Assembly: GCA_030704615.1 (NCBI GenBank)
Contig: CM060731.1
Coordinates: 52,516,001-52,576,000, forward strand
Direction of reading: 5' to 3'
Origin: Takakia lepidozioides
Taxonomy: Eukaryota; Streptophyta; Takakiopsida; Takakiales; Takakiaceae
Length of the DNA: 60,000 bases
Position 1 is the first letter of the stretch. The number at the start of each line of letters is the position of its first letter. The notes beneath the pieces were generated by a model that had not been told where the DNA came from, ran no database searches, and was given only the letters and a program-made list of their open reading frames with translations. A program made the position numbers and the translations under genes. Shown one piece after another: positions 20,843 through 30,575 of this stretch.

Positions 20843-23250
20843 GTGCGGTTTAGGCCACCTTCACCTCCTGTGTTTTCCACGGAAGGTTCTGATTCGGATT
20901 GTGAATCAGGAGGACTCATACCGGCGGTGCAAGTTGTTTCTTTGTCATTGTTGTGGGACACAATGGAGGAGATGTATGGAGCTACCAAGGGGCCACGAAG
21001 GTACTCTAGGGTGGTGGGCACCATCGAGTTGGATGATTTTATCCAAGAGTTTGATAGTTGGTGTGATTTGCAGCAAATGCGCAATCCACAACTATTTACG
21101 CCTTTCATGGCATGGAAGGGGCTGTTTCAGCACCTTGAGGGGCCGCCTATGGATGATTACCATGAGTTCAGGCGGGGGCATGAGGTTGAGATCGAGGAGT
21201 GGAGGATGTACTGGTCACCCAACTATGTCTCCACTAGGGGCACTAGAGCCACAAGGGCAGTGGCTGCACCTGCCGCTGCACCGGCAGCTTCAGCAAGTAG
21301 CAGAGGGACTAGTGGGACTGGTGGTACAGTAGCTACGATGTCCACCCAAGCCACTACCGCATCAGCACTAGTACCCGTACCTGCCTTCAACCCTGTTGTG
21401 GAGTTCTTCGAAGAGTTGAGATGGAACTACCAAGGGGTGAGGACAGAGAAGTTGCGGAGCTTGCAAGAGTTCCAACGGAAGCCGACCGAGAGCTTGAGGG
21501 AGGCTTTCACTCGCATGAGGCGCTTGATAAATGTAACCCAAGGGGTTACGGAAGCTCAGGCAGTCCAATTCTGGTATGGGATATTGGACAAGGAGCTGAG
21601 GAGAAGGGTGCGGGATGCAACTCTCCTACAAGTGGCCTAACCCACCTTAGCAAATGTGTTTTTGCTGGCAGAGCGGATAGAGCTCAACATGGTGGAGGAA
21701 CGAGTGGTCATGGTGGGATTTGCTAAGGAGACGCCACGGGGTAGTGGTGCTCCTAGCCAACCACTACCTCAACGTGCTCAAGGCAACAAGGGGGCTCAGG
21801 TGAAGCTCAGGGAAGGGCAGAGAGGACCTCAGATGCAGGGGTCTCTCCCTTCATTTGCTGGCCAACAACGGGCGGATGTGGTGTGCTGGACATGTGGAGG
21901 ACCCCATGTCAAGAAGGATTGTCCAGAGGGAGGCAAAGGGCCGGCACATGCACAGCCTGCACAGTTGCAGTGTGGGCATTGTGGCAAGCACGGGCATGGA
22001 GAGGCCCAGTGTTATGGTTTGCATCCTGAGTTGCGCCTAGGTCAGTTCCAAGGGAATAATGGTGGCCGGGGGCGAGGTGGAGCAGCCCAGAGAGGACGAG
22101 GTGGCCAGCCACGAGGTGCAGGCCAAGGCCAAGCTCAACATGGCCAAGGACGCGGAGGTCAGGGTGTTGACCAAGGCATGGCCAACCGGCTTCAACAGCT
22201 AGAGCAGAGGCTCGCTGCCATGGCTACAGCTCAGGTGGTACCGGCTCTAAGGCCGGATGGTCCACCTCCTGTTCCTGAGGGAGGAGATATGGGAGGCATG
22301 GGATTCATGTGTGGAGCAGCACTACCACTAGTGCAGGTGGAGTCTGCTGCAGCCGTGACTCGAGGAGCAGCACGAGTTCCTGAGCCACGAGGTACAGAGG
22401 TGGAGTTGGATCCACAGCGTGGGGAGGCAAGCCGTCAGGCTAGGCTTCCTCAGTCATTCACATTGGCGGAGACAATGTCGACGCCATCCATGGCACCTAG
22501 TTCTCGCCCGACTGTTACCGAGGCGGAGGTTACTATGCCATTGGGGAGAGCTACACGGGTAGCAGCACTACCTAGTGTTGCCAAGGCTACGGCAGCTAGT
22601 GTGCTGCTAAGAGCGGCCACATCTGTGTGCCAGGCTCCATTGTTCTCGGCTACCATGATTACGACGCCGGGGGTAAGACCAGCTGAGGTGTTCAGGCTGG
22701 CAGCTACACTCTATGAGAGTGGGGAGGTTACTTCATCTTCTGCGGAGATAGTAGGAGGTGTAGTGCCGGAGGGATCCTCGGATTTGAGGGTCAATACTGC
22801 CACGGCGGCGCCATGGCAAGCTGCAGCTACCAGGTTGATGGAGCTGCCAGCTAGGCCAGCCATTGAGCGCGCCATGGTGACACCTGGAGTTGTCATGTTA
22901 GACAACCAGGATGGCATTTTCTGTTTGAGTGGACCGGCAGGCAAGAGGTACCGGCCACTGCGGGTCTTGTTGGACTCGGGAGCTCAGCCATTGATGCTGG
23001 GCAGAGCTGCTATTGCAGGCTTGGGCCTCACGGAGGCGGATATGGAGCCTTGTCCTTTCCAGATACAGACGTCTCTGGGAGGATCGGAGCAGGCTCGGGG
23101 CATGACACGGCATGAGTTGGCTATCAGACTACGGCCGGATCACCCTACAGATGGCTCAGTGATGCGAGCCAAGGCCATTGTGACAGACGCAGTATCATAC
23201 GATGTCCTGGTTGGTGGGGCAGTGTTGTACCCCATGGGCTTCACCCTTGG
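20843..23250 (+). pseudogene. E1 gag and protease
   Basis: Gag of a Ty3/gypsy element: a Retrotrans_gag-like region (EFQRKPTESLREAFTRMRRL, QAVQFWYGILDKELRRRVRD) and two zinc knuckles at about 21,884-21,924 (CWTC...H...C) and 21,970-22,010 (CGHCGKHGHGEAQC). A Gly/Arg/Gln-rich basic stretch follows, then a retropepsin with the active site LLDSGA (Asp codon 22,973-22,975) and the usual GRAAIAGLGL and YDVLVGGAVLYPMGFTL text. A TAA at 21,638-21,640 replaces a CAA present in E2. The frame slips by -1 near 23,250, after which pol continues at RPAWQSGEGRRVQLPV. The start codon is unclear; the first Met of the open frame is 20,843, but E2 suggests gag begins about 70-100 bases further upstream. Confidence 0.88.
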
Positions 23251-23253
23251 GAG

Positions 23254-24927
23254 GAGTCAGCTTCCTATAGGCCTGCATGGCAGTCAGGGGAGGGCCGGCG
23301 TGTGCAGCTCCCTGTGACGTTCATAGGAGGAGTTGCGGTTGCCCAGCGAGGCAAGATGCCGACACTAGCAGCATTCACAGCGGCAGTGAGTTGGCCTAGA
23401 GAGTTGCTTGAGGGCAATGCTCATTCAGAGGATGTACCACCTCCGAGAGAGCAAGATGACATGTATGGTATGGCGGAGTTGCCTACCATGGTTGCTCAGA
23501 CTCCATTGTGGGGCACGAGCAAGGATTTGCAGCGGGATGCTGATCGACGGGTGCAACAAGCCTGGGTGGAGGCTTTTGTACCGTCAAGAGAGGAGGAGAG
23601 TGCGGGGATTGCACCAGGACCACCTCAGTTGTCTCCATTGGACATCACACCTATTGTGTGGCAGTATCCGGATGAAGGCATTTATCTTCTGGACTTGTTT
23701 GGCGGGATCAGCACCGGATTGGCTGTTGTGTTACAGGCAGGTGTACGAGTTCGGCGTTACCTGTATGTGGAGAGGGATGAGACTGCACGACGCGTTTCAC
23801 TTCGCCATGTTGCTCAGTTGGTGCAGCGGTACCCTGAGTTGTTGTCGGTGTCTGCAATTTGTGGATATCAGCAGGCCTTGCCAGCAGACATTTCGTTGCT
23901 GGGGGCGCAGGATTTGGAGCGGGTTGGCTCCATTGATTTGGTAGTGGCAAGTTGGCCCTGCCAAGGGCATTTATCAGCCGGGCATGGCAATGGATTGCGA
24001 GACTCGAGGTTGGGTCTGTTTCGGGAGATAGTGCGGATTTTGCGCCACTTGCAGCTTCATCAAGCTGTATCTCCAGCATACATCTTGGAGAATGTGCCAC
24101 TGATGGGCGATTCTCGGGCCAGGGTGATGGCCAGTGTGCATCAAGTCCGGTCGTGGCTTGGGTCAGCAGTGTTGCTAGATGCAGCTACAGTGGGGTCACG
24201 GGCTCATCGTCCACGGCTATGGTGGACTAACTTGATGCCACCCGCACTGCTCAAGCGTGCATTTGATGGGGTGCAGTGGCCAGCACATCTCACAGTGGAT
24301 AACATTCTGGACACAGGGAGGCAGTCTCAGCGTGTGAGACACGATGACCGTTCGCCTTTGGCAGTGGTCAACAAGGTGGGTCAACCACGGGCAGCATTAC
24401 CTACACTGCTCAGCTTCCCAGGATCGCATGCTTTCCGGGATAGTGGACCTGGCCTCCTGTGGGATGCTCAGTTGCAGCAGTTAGTGGAGCCTAATGCTGA
24501 CGAGCGTGAGCGGGCAATGGGTTTTACCACTGGTACCACGGCGGTGTCGTCTCTTTCTGAGGCATCACGTCGTCAAGTGTTGGGGCAAGCAATGGATCTC
24601 AATTGCTTGACCTGGATTATCAGCTTGGCTCTGGCTGAGCAACGCAGAGTGCGGAGTACACTTCCCTCAATGGTCTCTCTGCCTACCGAGACGGTACAGG
24701 CAGTGAGTGGGGGCGAGCATGTGAGGACCACGGGGTGCATGCATCCATGGCACACGTGGGAGGTGCTCGAGGTTCAGAGGGAGTTGGCAGCCAAGGCGGC
24801 TGTGATGGATGAGGTTGGGGATTCTTCTCGGGTTGATGAGGTCCTCAAGGATGAGATGATGGGGCAGGATGAGGCCTTGTCATTGACTGAGCAGGCAGGG
24901 AGTACTGCTCAAGAGGTTGCGGCATAG
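23254..24927 (+). CDS. C5-cytosine DNA methyltransferase domain inside pol, DNMT3-like
   Basis: Transfers methyl groups from SAM to cytosine C5 in DNA, by family. Counting from the Met at 23,302: motif I LLDLFGGISTG (residues 129-139), motif IV VVASWPCQG with catalytic Cys220 (codon 23,959-23,961), motif VI ENV (263-265), motif VIII SRAHRPRLWW (299-308), motif IX/X region ERERAMGFTTG (401-411) and SRRQVLGQAM (422-431). Motifs are in canonical order, so it is not permuted like plant DRM enzymes. The VIII-to-X text (DNILDTGRQ, FPGSHAFRD, LWDAQ, MGF) is most like DNMT3. It lies after the protease and shares a frame with the RT start (WELDIGP) beyond one TAG at 24,925, so it was part of the polyprotein. 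No ADD or PWWP domain is attached. All catalytic motifs are intact. Confidence 0.92.
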   Translation, partial: ESASYRPAWQSGEGRRVQLPVTFIGGVAVAQRGKMPTLAAFTAAVSWPRELLEGNAHSEDVPPPREQDDMYGMAELPTMVAQTPLWGTSKDLQRDADRRVQQAWVEAFVPSREEESAGIAPGPPQLSPLDITPIVWQYPDEGIYLLDLFGGISTGLAVVLQAGVRVRRYLYVERDETARRVSLRHVAQLVQRYPELLSVSAICGYQQALPADISLLGAQDLERVGSIDLVVASWPCQGHLSAGHGNGLRDSRLGLFREIVRILRHLQLHQAVSPAYILENVPLMGDSRARVMASVHQVRSWLGSAVLLDAATVGSRAHRPRLWWTNLMPPALLKRAFDGVQWPAHLTVDNILDTGRQSQRVRHDDRSPLAVVNKVGQPRAALPTLLSFPGSHAFRDSGPGLLWDAQLQQLVEPNADERERAMGFTTGTTAVSSLSEASRRQVLGQAMDLNCLTWIISLALAEQRRVRSTLPSMVSLPTETVQAVSGGEHVRTTGCMHPWHTWEVLEVQRELAAKAAVMDEVGDSSRVDEVLKDEMMGQDEALSLTEQAGSTAQEVAA

Positions 24928-25232
24928 CAACCACGGGATGTGTCCTCTACCTCTAAGTCTGCTGGACTTAAGGTTGCAGTTACGAAGGGCAATTGGGAGC
25001 TTGACATTGGACCTATTGTCACTAGAGGAGAGAGACGACGTATACGGCGGTTCCTGAGGCTTACAGGAATTGCTTTGCCTCTCGTGCTACGGTGGATGAG
25101 CATGAGAGACATGTTCAGGTTGTGCATCGATTGGGTTTGGTCAATAGGGATGCGGATGGATTGAGTCGCAATCCATGCACGAGCCAGTAGGATGACACTG
25201 GAGCTCGGTGGCATGGTGAGACGGACGAGGAG
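24928..25232 (+). pseudogene. E1 deleted RT/RNase H remnant
   Basis: Only scraps remain. The segment before RT (WELDIGPIVTRGERRR) lies in the methyltransferase frame. A short piece of late RT (ATVDEHERH) and the RNase H tail (VVHRLGLVNRDADGLSRNP) follow. Compared with E2, two deletions removed the whole catalytic RT and RNase H; the joins fall at short shared words (GTGCTACGGTGGA and TTCAGG). A TAG at 25,188-25,190 stands where E2 has CAG. Confidence 0.88.
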
Positions 25233-26813
25233 ATGGTGCCGGGATGGCACGCATCTACATTTTTGTGTATCTTGGCATCGGGAGGTCAGATTGGACCTAC
25301 AACAGGGATGACTGTAGACGGAGTGTCTGAGGACCCTGAGGCTAGTGATGAGCTAGGTGGTGCCAGAGATATACATGAGGATTCGGCTGTGTTGGACTAC
25401 CTCCGCACGGGAGACACGGCAGCCATTGTGACTGCCAGGGAGAGGGATCGGATCCTGCAACGAGCCAAGAGGTTCAAGTGGGAGGGGATACACCTACTTC
25501 GAGTGTGGGAGGATGGTCGGGTGAGGATTGTGCCTCACCCCACACAGCGTGCACGGTTAGTGCGGCATGCCCATGAGGAGTTGGGGCATTTTGGAGTGCG
25601 ACGCACTCACAGTTTACTGCAGGGGCAGTATTGGTGGCGTGGTATGCATACAGAGGTGCAACAGTTCATGGCTAGGTGCATGGTGTGTGACAGGGTGCGT
25701 GCTTCATTCAACGCCCCTACACCACAGTTGCATCCTTTACCAATCATGGGATTGGGCTACAGGTGGAGTCTTGACTTCGCAGGACCGTTGCCACTGACTA
25801 TGCGCCACCACATATATGTGTTGGTGATGGTGGAGCACTTCTCCAAGTGGATTGAGTTGGTTCCATTGCCTGACAAGGCTAGTGAGGGGGCTGCGTATGC
25901 ATTCTTGGATCGTGTGCTTAGCCGATTTGGTGCTCCAGCTGAGGTACTCACGGACCAAGGGAGAGAGTTCTTGGGGGAGTTTCAGGCTTTGTGTGATAAA
26001 GCCTTGATAGACCACCGCACCACTTCTCGGGATCATCCTGAGGCCGATGGCTTAGCAGAGAGCGTTGTTCAGACGGTGAAGAGGGGTTTGCGCAAGTATG
26101 GCTTGCAGAAGGGACACCTAGGAGATTGGGATCTTCAGGTTCCTTGGTTAGCCATGGGCTACAGGTTCAGCAAACAAGCATCACTTGCCTCCTTCTCACC
26201 ATATTTCCTTCTCTTTGGCCGAGAGCCGGATTTGCCTGCAGCCATTCGTAGGGACACTGCTCAAGTCCTTAACCTTGGCGACCCGGACGTGTGGGTACGT
26301 GCATGTAATCAGCGTGCAGAGTTGTTCAAGAAAGTCATGCCCATGGCTTTTGAGAACCTTGCCATTGCACAGCACCGTGATACGTTGAGGTATGCCACTA
26401 TACGTGGTGGAGGATATCGTCCTGGGGTTCGGAGGTTTAGCCCTGGTGACTATGTTTATTTGCACCAGACTGCTCCTACGACTCTGGATGTTACTGCAGG
26501 GTGTGTTATTCTGAGGGTTCGAGAGGTGTTGCCCTCAGGGGTCCTGATCTTGGAGGGTCGGGATGGCATGACTTGGAAGGACCATGTGCGTAATTGTGCG
26601 CCATGTCACCTTCCCAATGTCGATGGCAGAGTTGACCCAAACTTGGCAGTGGTACCTGCAGGTTTGAGGTGCATGTTGTGTGGGTCTGCCAAAGAGGCAG
26701 CCACCATGCTGGTGTGTGATCGATGCTCAAGGGGTTGGCATATGGGATGCTTGACACCACCTCTTGAGAAGGTTCCTGACGGAGATTGGTTGTGTCCACA
26801 CTGCTTGGGATAG
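25233..26813 (+). CDS. E1 integrase with C-terminal PHD finger, 526 aa
   Basis: Retroviral-type integrase. The zinc-binding HHCC domain is at residues 114-152 (HEELGH...CMVC). The catalytic triad is D181 (SLDFAG), D241 (LTDQG) and E276 (ADGLAE), with D-E spacing typical of the family. A GPY-like C-terminal domain follows (GDYVYLHQTAP, ILRVREVLPSGVLILEGRDG). The last 49 residues form a PHD finger with C4HC3 ligands C480, C483, C495, C498, H503, C506, C521 and C524, where chromoviruses carry a chromodomain. PHD fingers read the histone H3 tail, so it may steer integration to chromatin with a given H3K4 state (inference). The frame is continuous upstream with the RNase H tail except for the TAG at 25,188, so the Met at 25,233 is only the first available start. 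Confidence 0.92.
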   Translation: MVPGWHASTFLCILASGGQIGPTTGMTVDGVSEDPEASDELGGARDIHEDSAVLDYLRTGDTAAIVTARERDRILQRAKRFKWEGIHLLRVWEDGRVRIVPHPTQRARLVRHAHEELGHFGVRRTHSLLQGQYWWRGMHTEVQQFMARCMVCDRVRASFNAPTPQLHPLPIMGLGYRWSLDFAGPLPLTMRHHIYVLVMVEHFSKWIELVPLPDKASEGAAYAFLDRVLSRFGAPAEVLTDQGREFLGEFQALCDKALIDHRTTSRDHPEADGLAESVVQTVKRGLRKYGLQKGHLGDWDLQVPWLAMGYRFSKQASLASFSPYFLLFGREPDLPAAIRRDTAQVLNLGDPDVWVRACNQRAELFKKVMPMAFENLAIAQHRDTLRYATIRGGGYRPGVRRFSPGDYVYLHQTAPTTLDVTAGCVILRVREVLPSGVLILEGRDGMTWKDHVRNCAPCHLPNVDGRVDPNLAVVPAGLRCMLCGSAKEAATMLVCDRCSRGWHMGCLTPPLEKVPDGDWLCPHCLG

Positions 26814-27073
26814 TGGCAGTGGACATGATTGGAGGCAGCTAACAAGACATGGGAGGCCAAGCTCGTAGGAGTCAATACATGAGATCCCAAGCTCAAGTTC
26901 ACAGGTTGCAAGACGGCGACTAACGATGGGGCAACTCTTGCACCCGGCCTCTTGATCTATCGAGTTTGAGTGTAGTAGGGATAGTGGTGGAGGACTTAGT
27001 GAGGCTATGGTCACTATCACATCTTGTGGCTACCTGGACTTAGAGGGACCTAAGCACCAGCTAGGGGGGCAAT
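26814..27073 (+). other. E1 3' UTR and purine tract
   Basis: Non-coding sequence after the PHD finger, shared with E0 and E2. It ends in a purine-rich tract (GCTAGGGGGGCAAT at about 27,060-27,073) directly before B1, the place expected for plus-strand priming. Confidence 0.7.
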
Positions 27074-27239
27074 TGTGTGGACTAGTGACTGCCATAGTGG
27101 GCAGCATAGTGGCAGCCTAGTGACTGACTAGTTGTAGCCTAGTGGTTGGACTAGTGGTATACTAGTGTGTGGTGTGCACATGTGTTGTGTGGTTTTTGGA
27201 CAGCGATGTAGTTGTGTAGCGATATGTATGCGCACGACA
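27074..27239 (+). repeat. E1 repeat B1, 3' terminus (166 bp)
   Basis: Starts TGTGTGGACTAG and ends GCACGACA. It is homologous to B1 and B2 of E0. It has no direct-repeat partner within E1, so E1 lacks ordinary paired LTRs. Confidence 0.85.
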
Positions 27240-27252
27240 GGACTCCTGAGGG
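27240..27252 (-). other. E1 right target copy and last bases of E0
   Basis: GGAC (27,240-27,243) is the target duplication. The next nine bases, TCCTGAGGG, continue the minus-strand E0 integrase sequence as known from E2 (43,551-43,567). Homology then stops, marking the 5' truncation of E0. Confidence 0.75.
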
Positions 27253-28815
27253 TTTTCGACAACGTGCGGTCGCCGCCTCGGCGGTCTGGTGCCGCCCAGT
27301 GGCATCCGTTCCCAACACTTAGTGCATCAACACTCAATCCTGTCGGGGGGGGGGGGGGGGGGGTCAAAGGTGGACGTGGTTGGACGGGGTGGCCCGCGAG
27401 GGGGCAACCCGCGGCACGCCCGACTCGATCCCGGAGTATCAACATCCTCCGCATCACCTAAAATTTGGCCCCGGTCCCTCTACGATTGTGCCCGGCAGCC
27501 TGTATTGGATCAGATGCAATGGGTGGCTCCTCGCCACAAAAAACGGTCGCTCTAGGGCCACAATCGATATGTGGTACTACCTCCCCATCCTCGAGGGAGA
27601 CGGGTCGACGTTTCCTCACCATCGCATCCTAATTAACACACGCCACCAGCATTTTCATTTCTCAAAAACCGTTGGCAAAAAGACCCTATGCCTTAGCCTC
27701 GGGGCTTTCTTGAAATTGGTAACCAAAGACGGAGCATCCCTATGGTGCTAGAGAGCCCAAGACAATAAATCCTTCCTCACGTTCTATCTTCAGGATGCCC
27801 ACACCATGGAAAAATTTGTTGAGACTCAGCGCTTTGCGCTTATCAGATTGAACCACATTTTGGGTACGTGAATCCTAATTACACCGTTTATCCTTTCAAC
27901 CCCAAGACCCACAACCAAAACCGCCAATCCAAAACCCAGCACCATAAAGAAAAACAAACACCCTAACCCAGTACCATATGGAAAGAAACAAAATAAAAAT
28001 AAAAACTAAGAACCCCAAAAGGCCCTAAACCCTAAACCCAGAAAGGCCAGCCGTCGCCTCCTGCGACACCCTCACGTAGCATTTGGTGACGTGTTTTTTC
28101 ATTTTTTTGCGCCGAGGGTCGCACCCTGCGACGGAAAGCCGTCGCGGGAGGCGACGTGTTTTTATTTATGTATGGTGCCGGGGGTTGCAAGCAGCGATGG
28201 CCCGCCGTCGAGATTACCATTTACACATTTCAAAAAAAAGGCGGGGCGCAGGCGTGCGACGGCCGGGCGTCGCACGTAGGCGCCGCGCCCTTTTTTTCCC
28301 CCCCAAGTGCTTGAAGCACCTCCTTCTCCTCCCGTTTTCATTTGTTCTTTGGGAGAGAGGTAGTTCTGAGAGTGGGGTTTAGGGTGGAGGAGAAACGCAC
28401 CTGTTGCTGAGCCCGAGGTGGTCGCAAGGCCCCAAGGAGTTTGCCCCAATGCCGCTCCAACGCCCAAGGTAAGCACCGCCTCCTCTCTCACTTTCTCTCT
28501 TGCTTTCTTGCCCTAAGCACGGGCTGATCTCTCTCTCCCCTATATGGTAGGAATGTCGCGCAGAGGCGCGATCTAAATGAGCTGAAGAGAGAGAGAGAGA
28601 GAGAGAGTCGTGGTGAGCGGGGGAGAGACGCCTTGCAGCGGCGGGGACCCGCGCCGTTGGCAGCCGCGACAGCACCGCAGCAGCTCGCTTGAAGCACCAG
28701 TAGCCACAACAGCAGAGGTAGGTCAGGGTGGGGACATGGTAGACCTTCCTGTCTTGTCATGTGGGATCAAGGGAAAGATGTCGAGAGTTGTCCATAACTT
28801 GTATATCACATCAAA

Positions 28816-28908
<93 letters not shown>

Positions 28909-28984
28909 CAGAGAAAGAGATGATGAAACAAAACAAAACAAAAAGAGGTTGGGGGGGGAGTTACTGAGCAGAAGGGGTTGGGCT
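27253..28984. other. Unassigned stretch with a GCGACG-rich patch
   Basis: Begins with unidentified sequence. A run of about 20 G lies at 27,343-27,363. An open frame of 123 codons at 27,380-27,751 matches nothing I know. At 28,040-28,290 a GC-rich patch repeats GCGACG/CGTCGC words and resembles the subterminal part of the CACTA end at 56.0-56.7 kb, including the A/C-rich lead-in at 27,900-28,030, so it may be a truncated relative. Confidence 0.4.
28817..28919 (+). repeat. (GA)n microsatellite
   Basis: Uninterrupted GA dinucleotide run of about 100 bases, followed by the left half of the G-run hairpin found elsewhere in the window. Confidence 0.95.
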
Positions 28985-29575
28985 TTTGGCTCAGCCTCGA
29001 GACTTTTAAAGTTGGTAAACAGAGGTACATGCACAATTCCCTTGATAGATTTGAAGAGAGCGTCTCTTTGGTGAGAGAACCCCAGACATCAAAAAATGAA
29101 TACTGTCTTCAGATTGCCCACACAACGGGCAATTGCACTCTCCCTTTCCTCTCTGCTTCTGTTTACTGTTCAAAGGTAGTCTTCCTGCCCTGAGTTTAAA
29201 TTTCAGTATGGTGCCAAGAGTGGGATAGACCCTTGAGCGCATCCATGATGTCCTCCCCCATGTCACAGACTAGAAACAGGTTCAGGAAAGTTTTCTTCTT
29301 AATTTTCATTTTCATCGGACAATTTTCTGGTAACAGACATGGCTTTGGACTCTACACTCTCTAAGTCAGGTTTATCCAGCAAGGTCAAGACTTGCGGGTC
29401 CAGATTCAGATCCTTGAGAATCTCTTCTACTCTCTTCTCCCAGGGCTTACCCTGTTTGACAGGGCGGTCCTATTTCCAAGATATAGAGTCGATTAACTTT
29501 GGATATCTGGTGTTGGACATATGTTGCAGCTGAACCCACCATCTTACCTTGAATTTATCTTGTCTGGAGCTTGAA
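28985..29575 (-). pseudogene. LINE-like RT C-terminal remnant 1
   Basis: The minus strand reads KVRWWVQLQHMSNTRYPKL, typical of the RT C-terminal region of non-LTR elements, then GEDIMDALKG and a zinc-binding stretch CNCPLCGQSEDSIHFL (zf-RVT type). Stops and frameshifts interrupt it. The 3' end runs into a half hairpin at about 28,930-28,975. Confidence 0.65.
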
Positions 29576-29653
29576 AGAGAGCAGCACAGAAGAGAGGGAG
29601 AGAGAGAGAGAGAGGTAGAGAGGGACAGAGAGAGGGAGTGAGAAGGAGACATC

Positions 29654-29778
29654 AGGGGGCAACAAAGAAAATAAAATAAAAGAAGGTGGGGGGGGGGGGG
29701 AGTGACTGAGCAGCTGCTGCTGCTCAGTCACACCGGATCCCCCCCCCACATTTTTATTTTTTTTCTTTGTTGCCCCCT
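29654..29778. repeat. Hairpin a (G-run / C-run inverted repeat)
   Basis: Left arm GGGGGCAACAAAG...G-run, centre AGTGACTGAGCAGCTGCTG, right arm C-run...CTTTGTTGCCCCC. The arms are complementary over about 55-60 bases. Confidence 0.85.
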
Positions 29779-29799
29779 CTCTTGGGGAAACAAAAGGGA

Positions 29800-30570
29800 C
29801 AGATCCTACCTCTTTCAGGGGCTGACGTTGGTAGTAAGACTTACTTTCACGTACAGAATTAATCCGGGTTTTCCAGATATCCTCTATAAATCCCTTCACA
29901 CAAGCATCAATCTGATGTGTGTGAGTTGCCCAAAAACTAGGCCTCAGAAGGGGCTGGGCTTTTGGCTCAGCCTTGACACTTTCAAAGATAGTAAACAGAC
30001 GTACATGCACAATTCCCTTGATAGATTTGAAGAGACCGTCTCTTTGGTGAGAGAACCCCGGATAGTGTATCAGAAAATGAATAATGTCTTGAGGTTGCCC
30101 ACACAATGGGCAATTGCACTCTCCCTTTCCTCTCTGCTTCTGTTTGCTTATCAAAGGAAGGCTTCTTTCCCCAAGTTTAAATTTCAGTCTAGTGCCGAGA
30201 GTGGATAGACCCTTGAGGTCATCCAAGATGTCCTCCCCCATGTCATAGACTGGAAACAAGTTCAGGGAAGTTTTTTGCCTAACTTCATTTTCACCAGACA
30301 ATCTCATGGCAACAGATATGGTTGGACACTACAGCCTCTAAGTCAGATTTATCCAGCAAGGTGAAGACTTGCGGTTCCAGGTCCAGGTCCTTGAGAATCT
30401 CTTCTACTGTCTTCTGCCAGGACTTAGCCTGTTTGACAGGTCGGTGGGTGGTCCTGTTTCCAAGATATAGAGTCGATTAACTTCGGAAATCTGGTGTTGG
30501 ACATATGCTGCAGCTGACCCCACCATCTGACCTTAAACTCATCTCGTCGGGAGCTTAAAAGAGAGGGAGA
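29800..30570 (-). pseudogene. LINE-like RT C-terminal remnant 2
   Basis: Longer copy of remnant 1. The minus strand has KVRWWGQLQHMSNTRFPKL, then ENEVRQKTSLNLFPVYDMGE, the zinc stretch CNCPLCGQPQDIIHFLIHYP with FSHQRD, and a tail ACVKGFIEDIWKTRINS. Stops and frameshifts lie in the first part. It starts directly at the left terminus of the fold-back element F1 and reads away from it. Confidence 0.7.
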
Positions 30571-30575
30571 GAGAG

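Larger units (their letters stand above)
16902..27239 (+). mobile_element. Retroelement E1: Ty3/gypsy element carrying a DNA methyltransferase
   Basis: 10.3-kb element inserted into E0. Order: A1 terminus, leader with a 1.4-kb tandem array, gag, zinc knuckles, protease, C5-cytosine methyltransferase, RT/RNase H remnant, integrase, PHD finger, purine tract, B1 terminus. It begins TGTCAAG and ends GCACGACA. The flanks carry GGAC at 16,898-16,901 and 27,240-27,243 (5-bp AGGAC if the last A is counted as target). It has no A2-B2 after B1, unlike E0 and E2. It is defective: RT is deleted and stops or frameshifts lie at 21,638, near 23,250, 24,925 and 25,188. Confidence 0.9.

Noticed and set aside
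27343-27363. Long G-run as a functional quadruplex site
   Set aside because: Similar G-runs at 29,687, 32,867, 49,702 and 54,068 show homopolymer expansion is common here, and run lengths may be sequencing artefacts.
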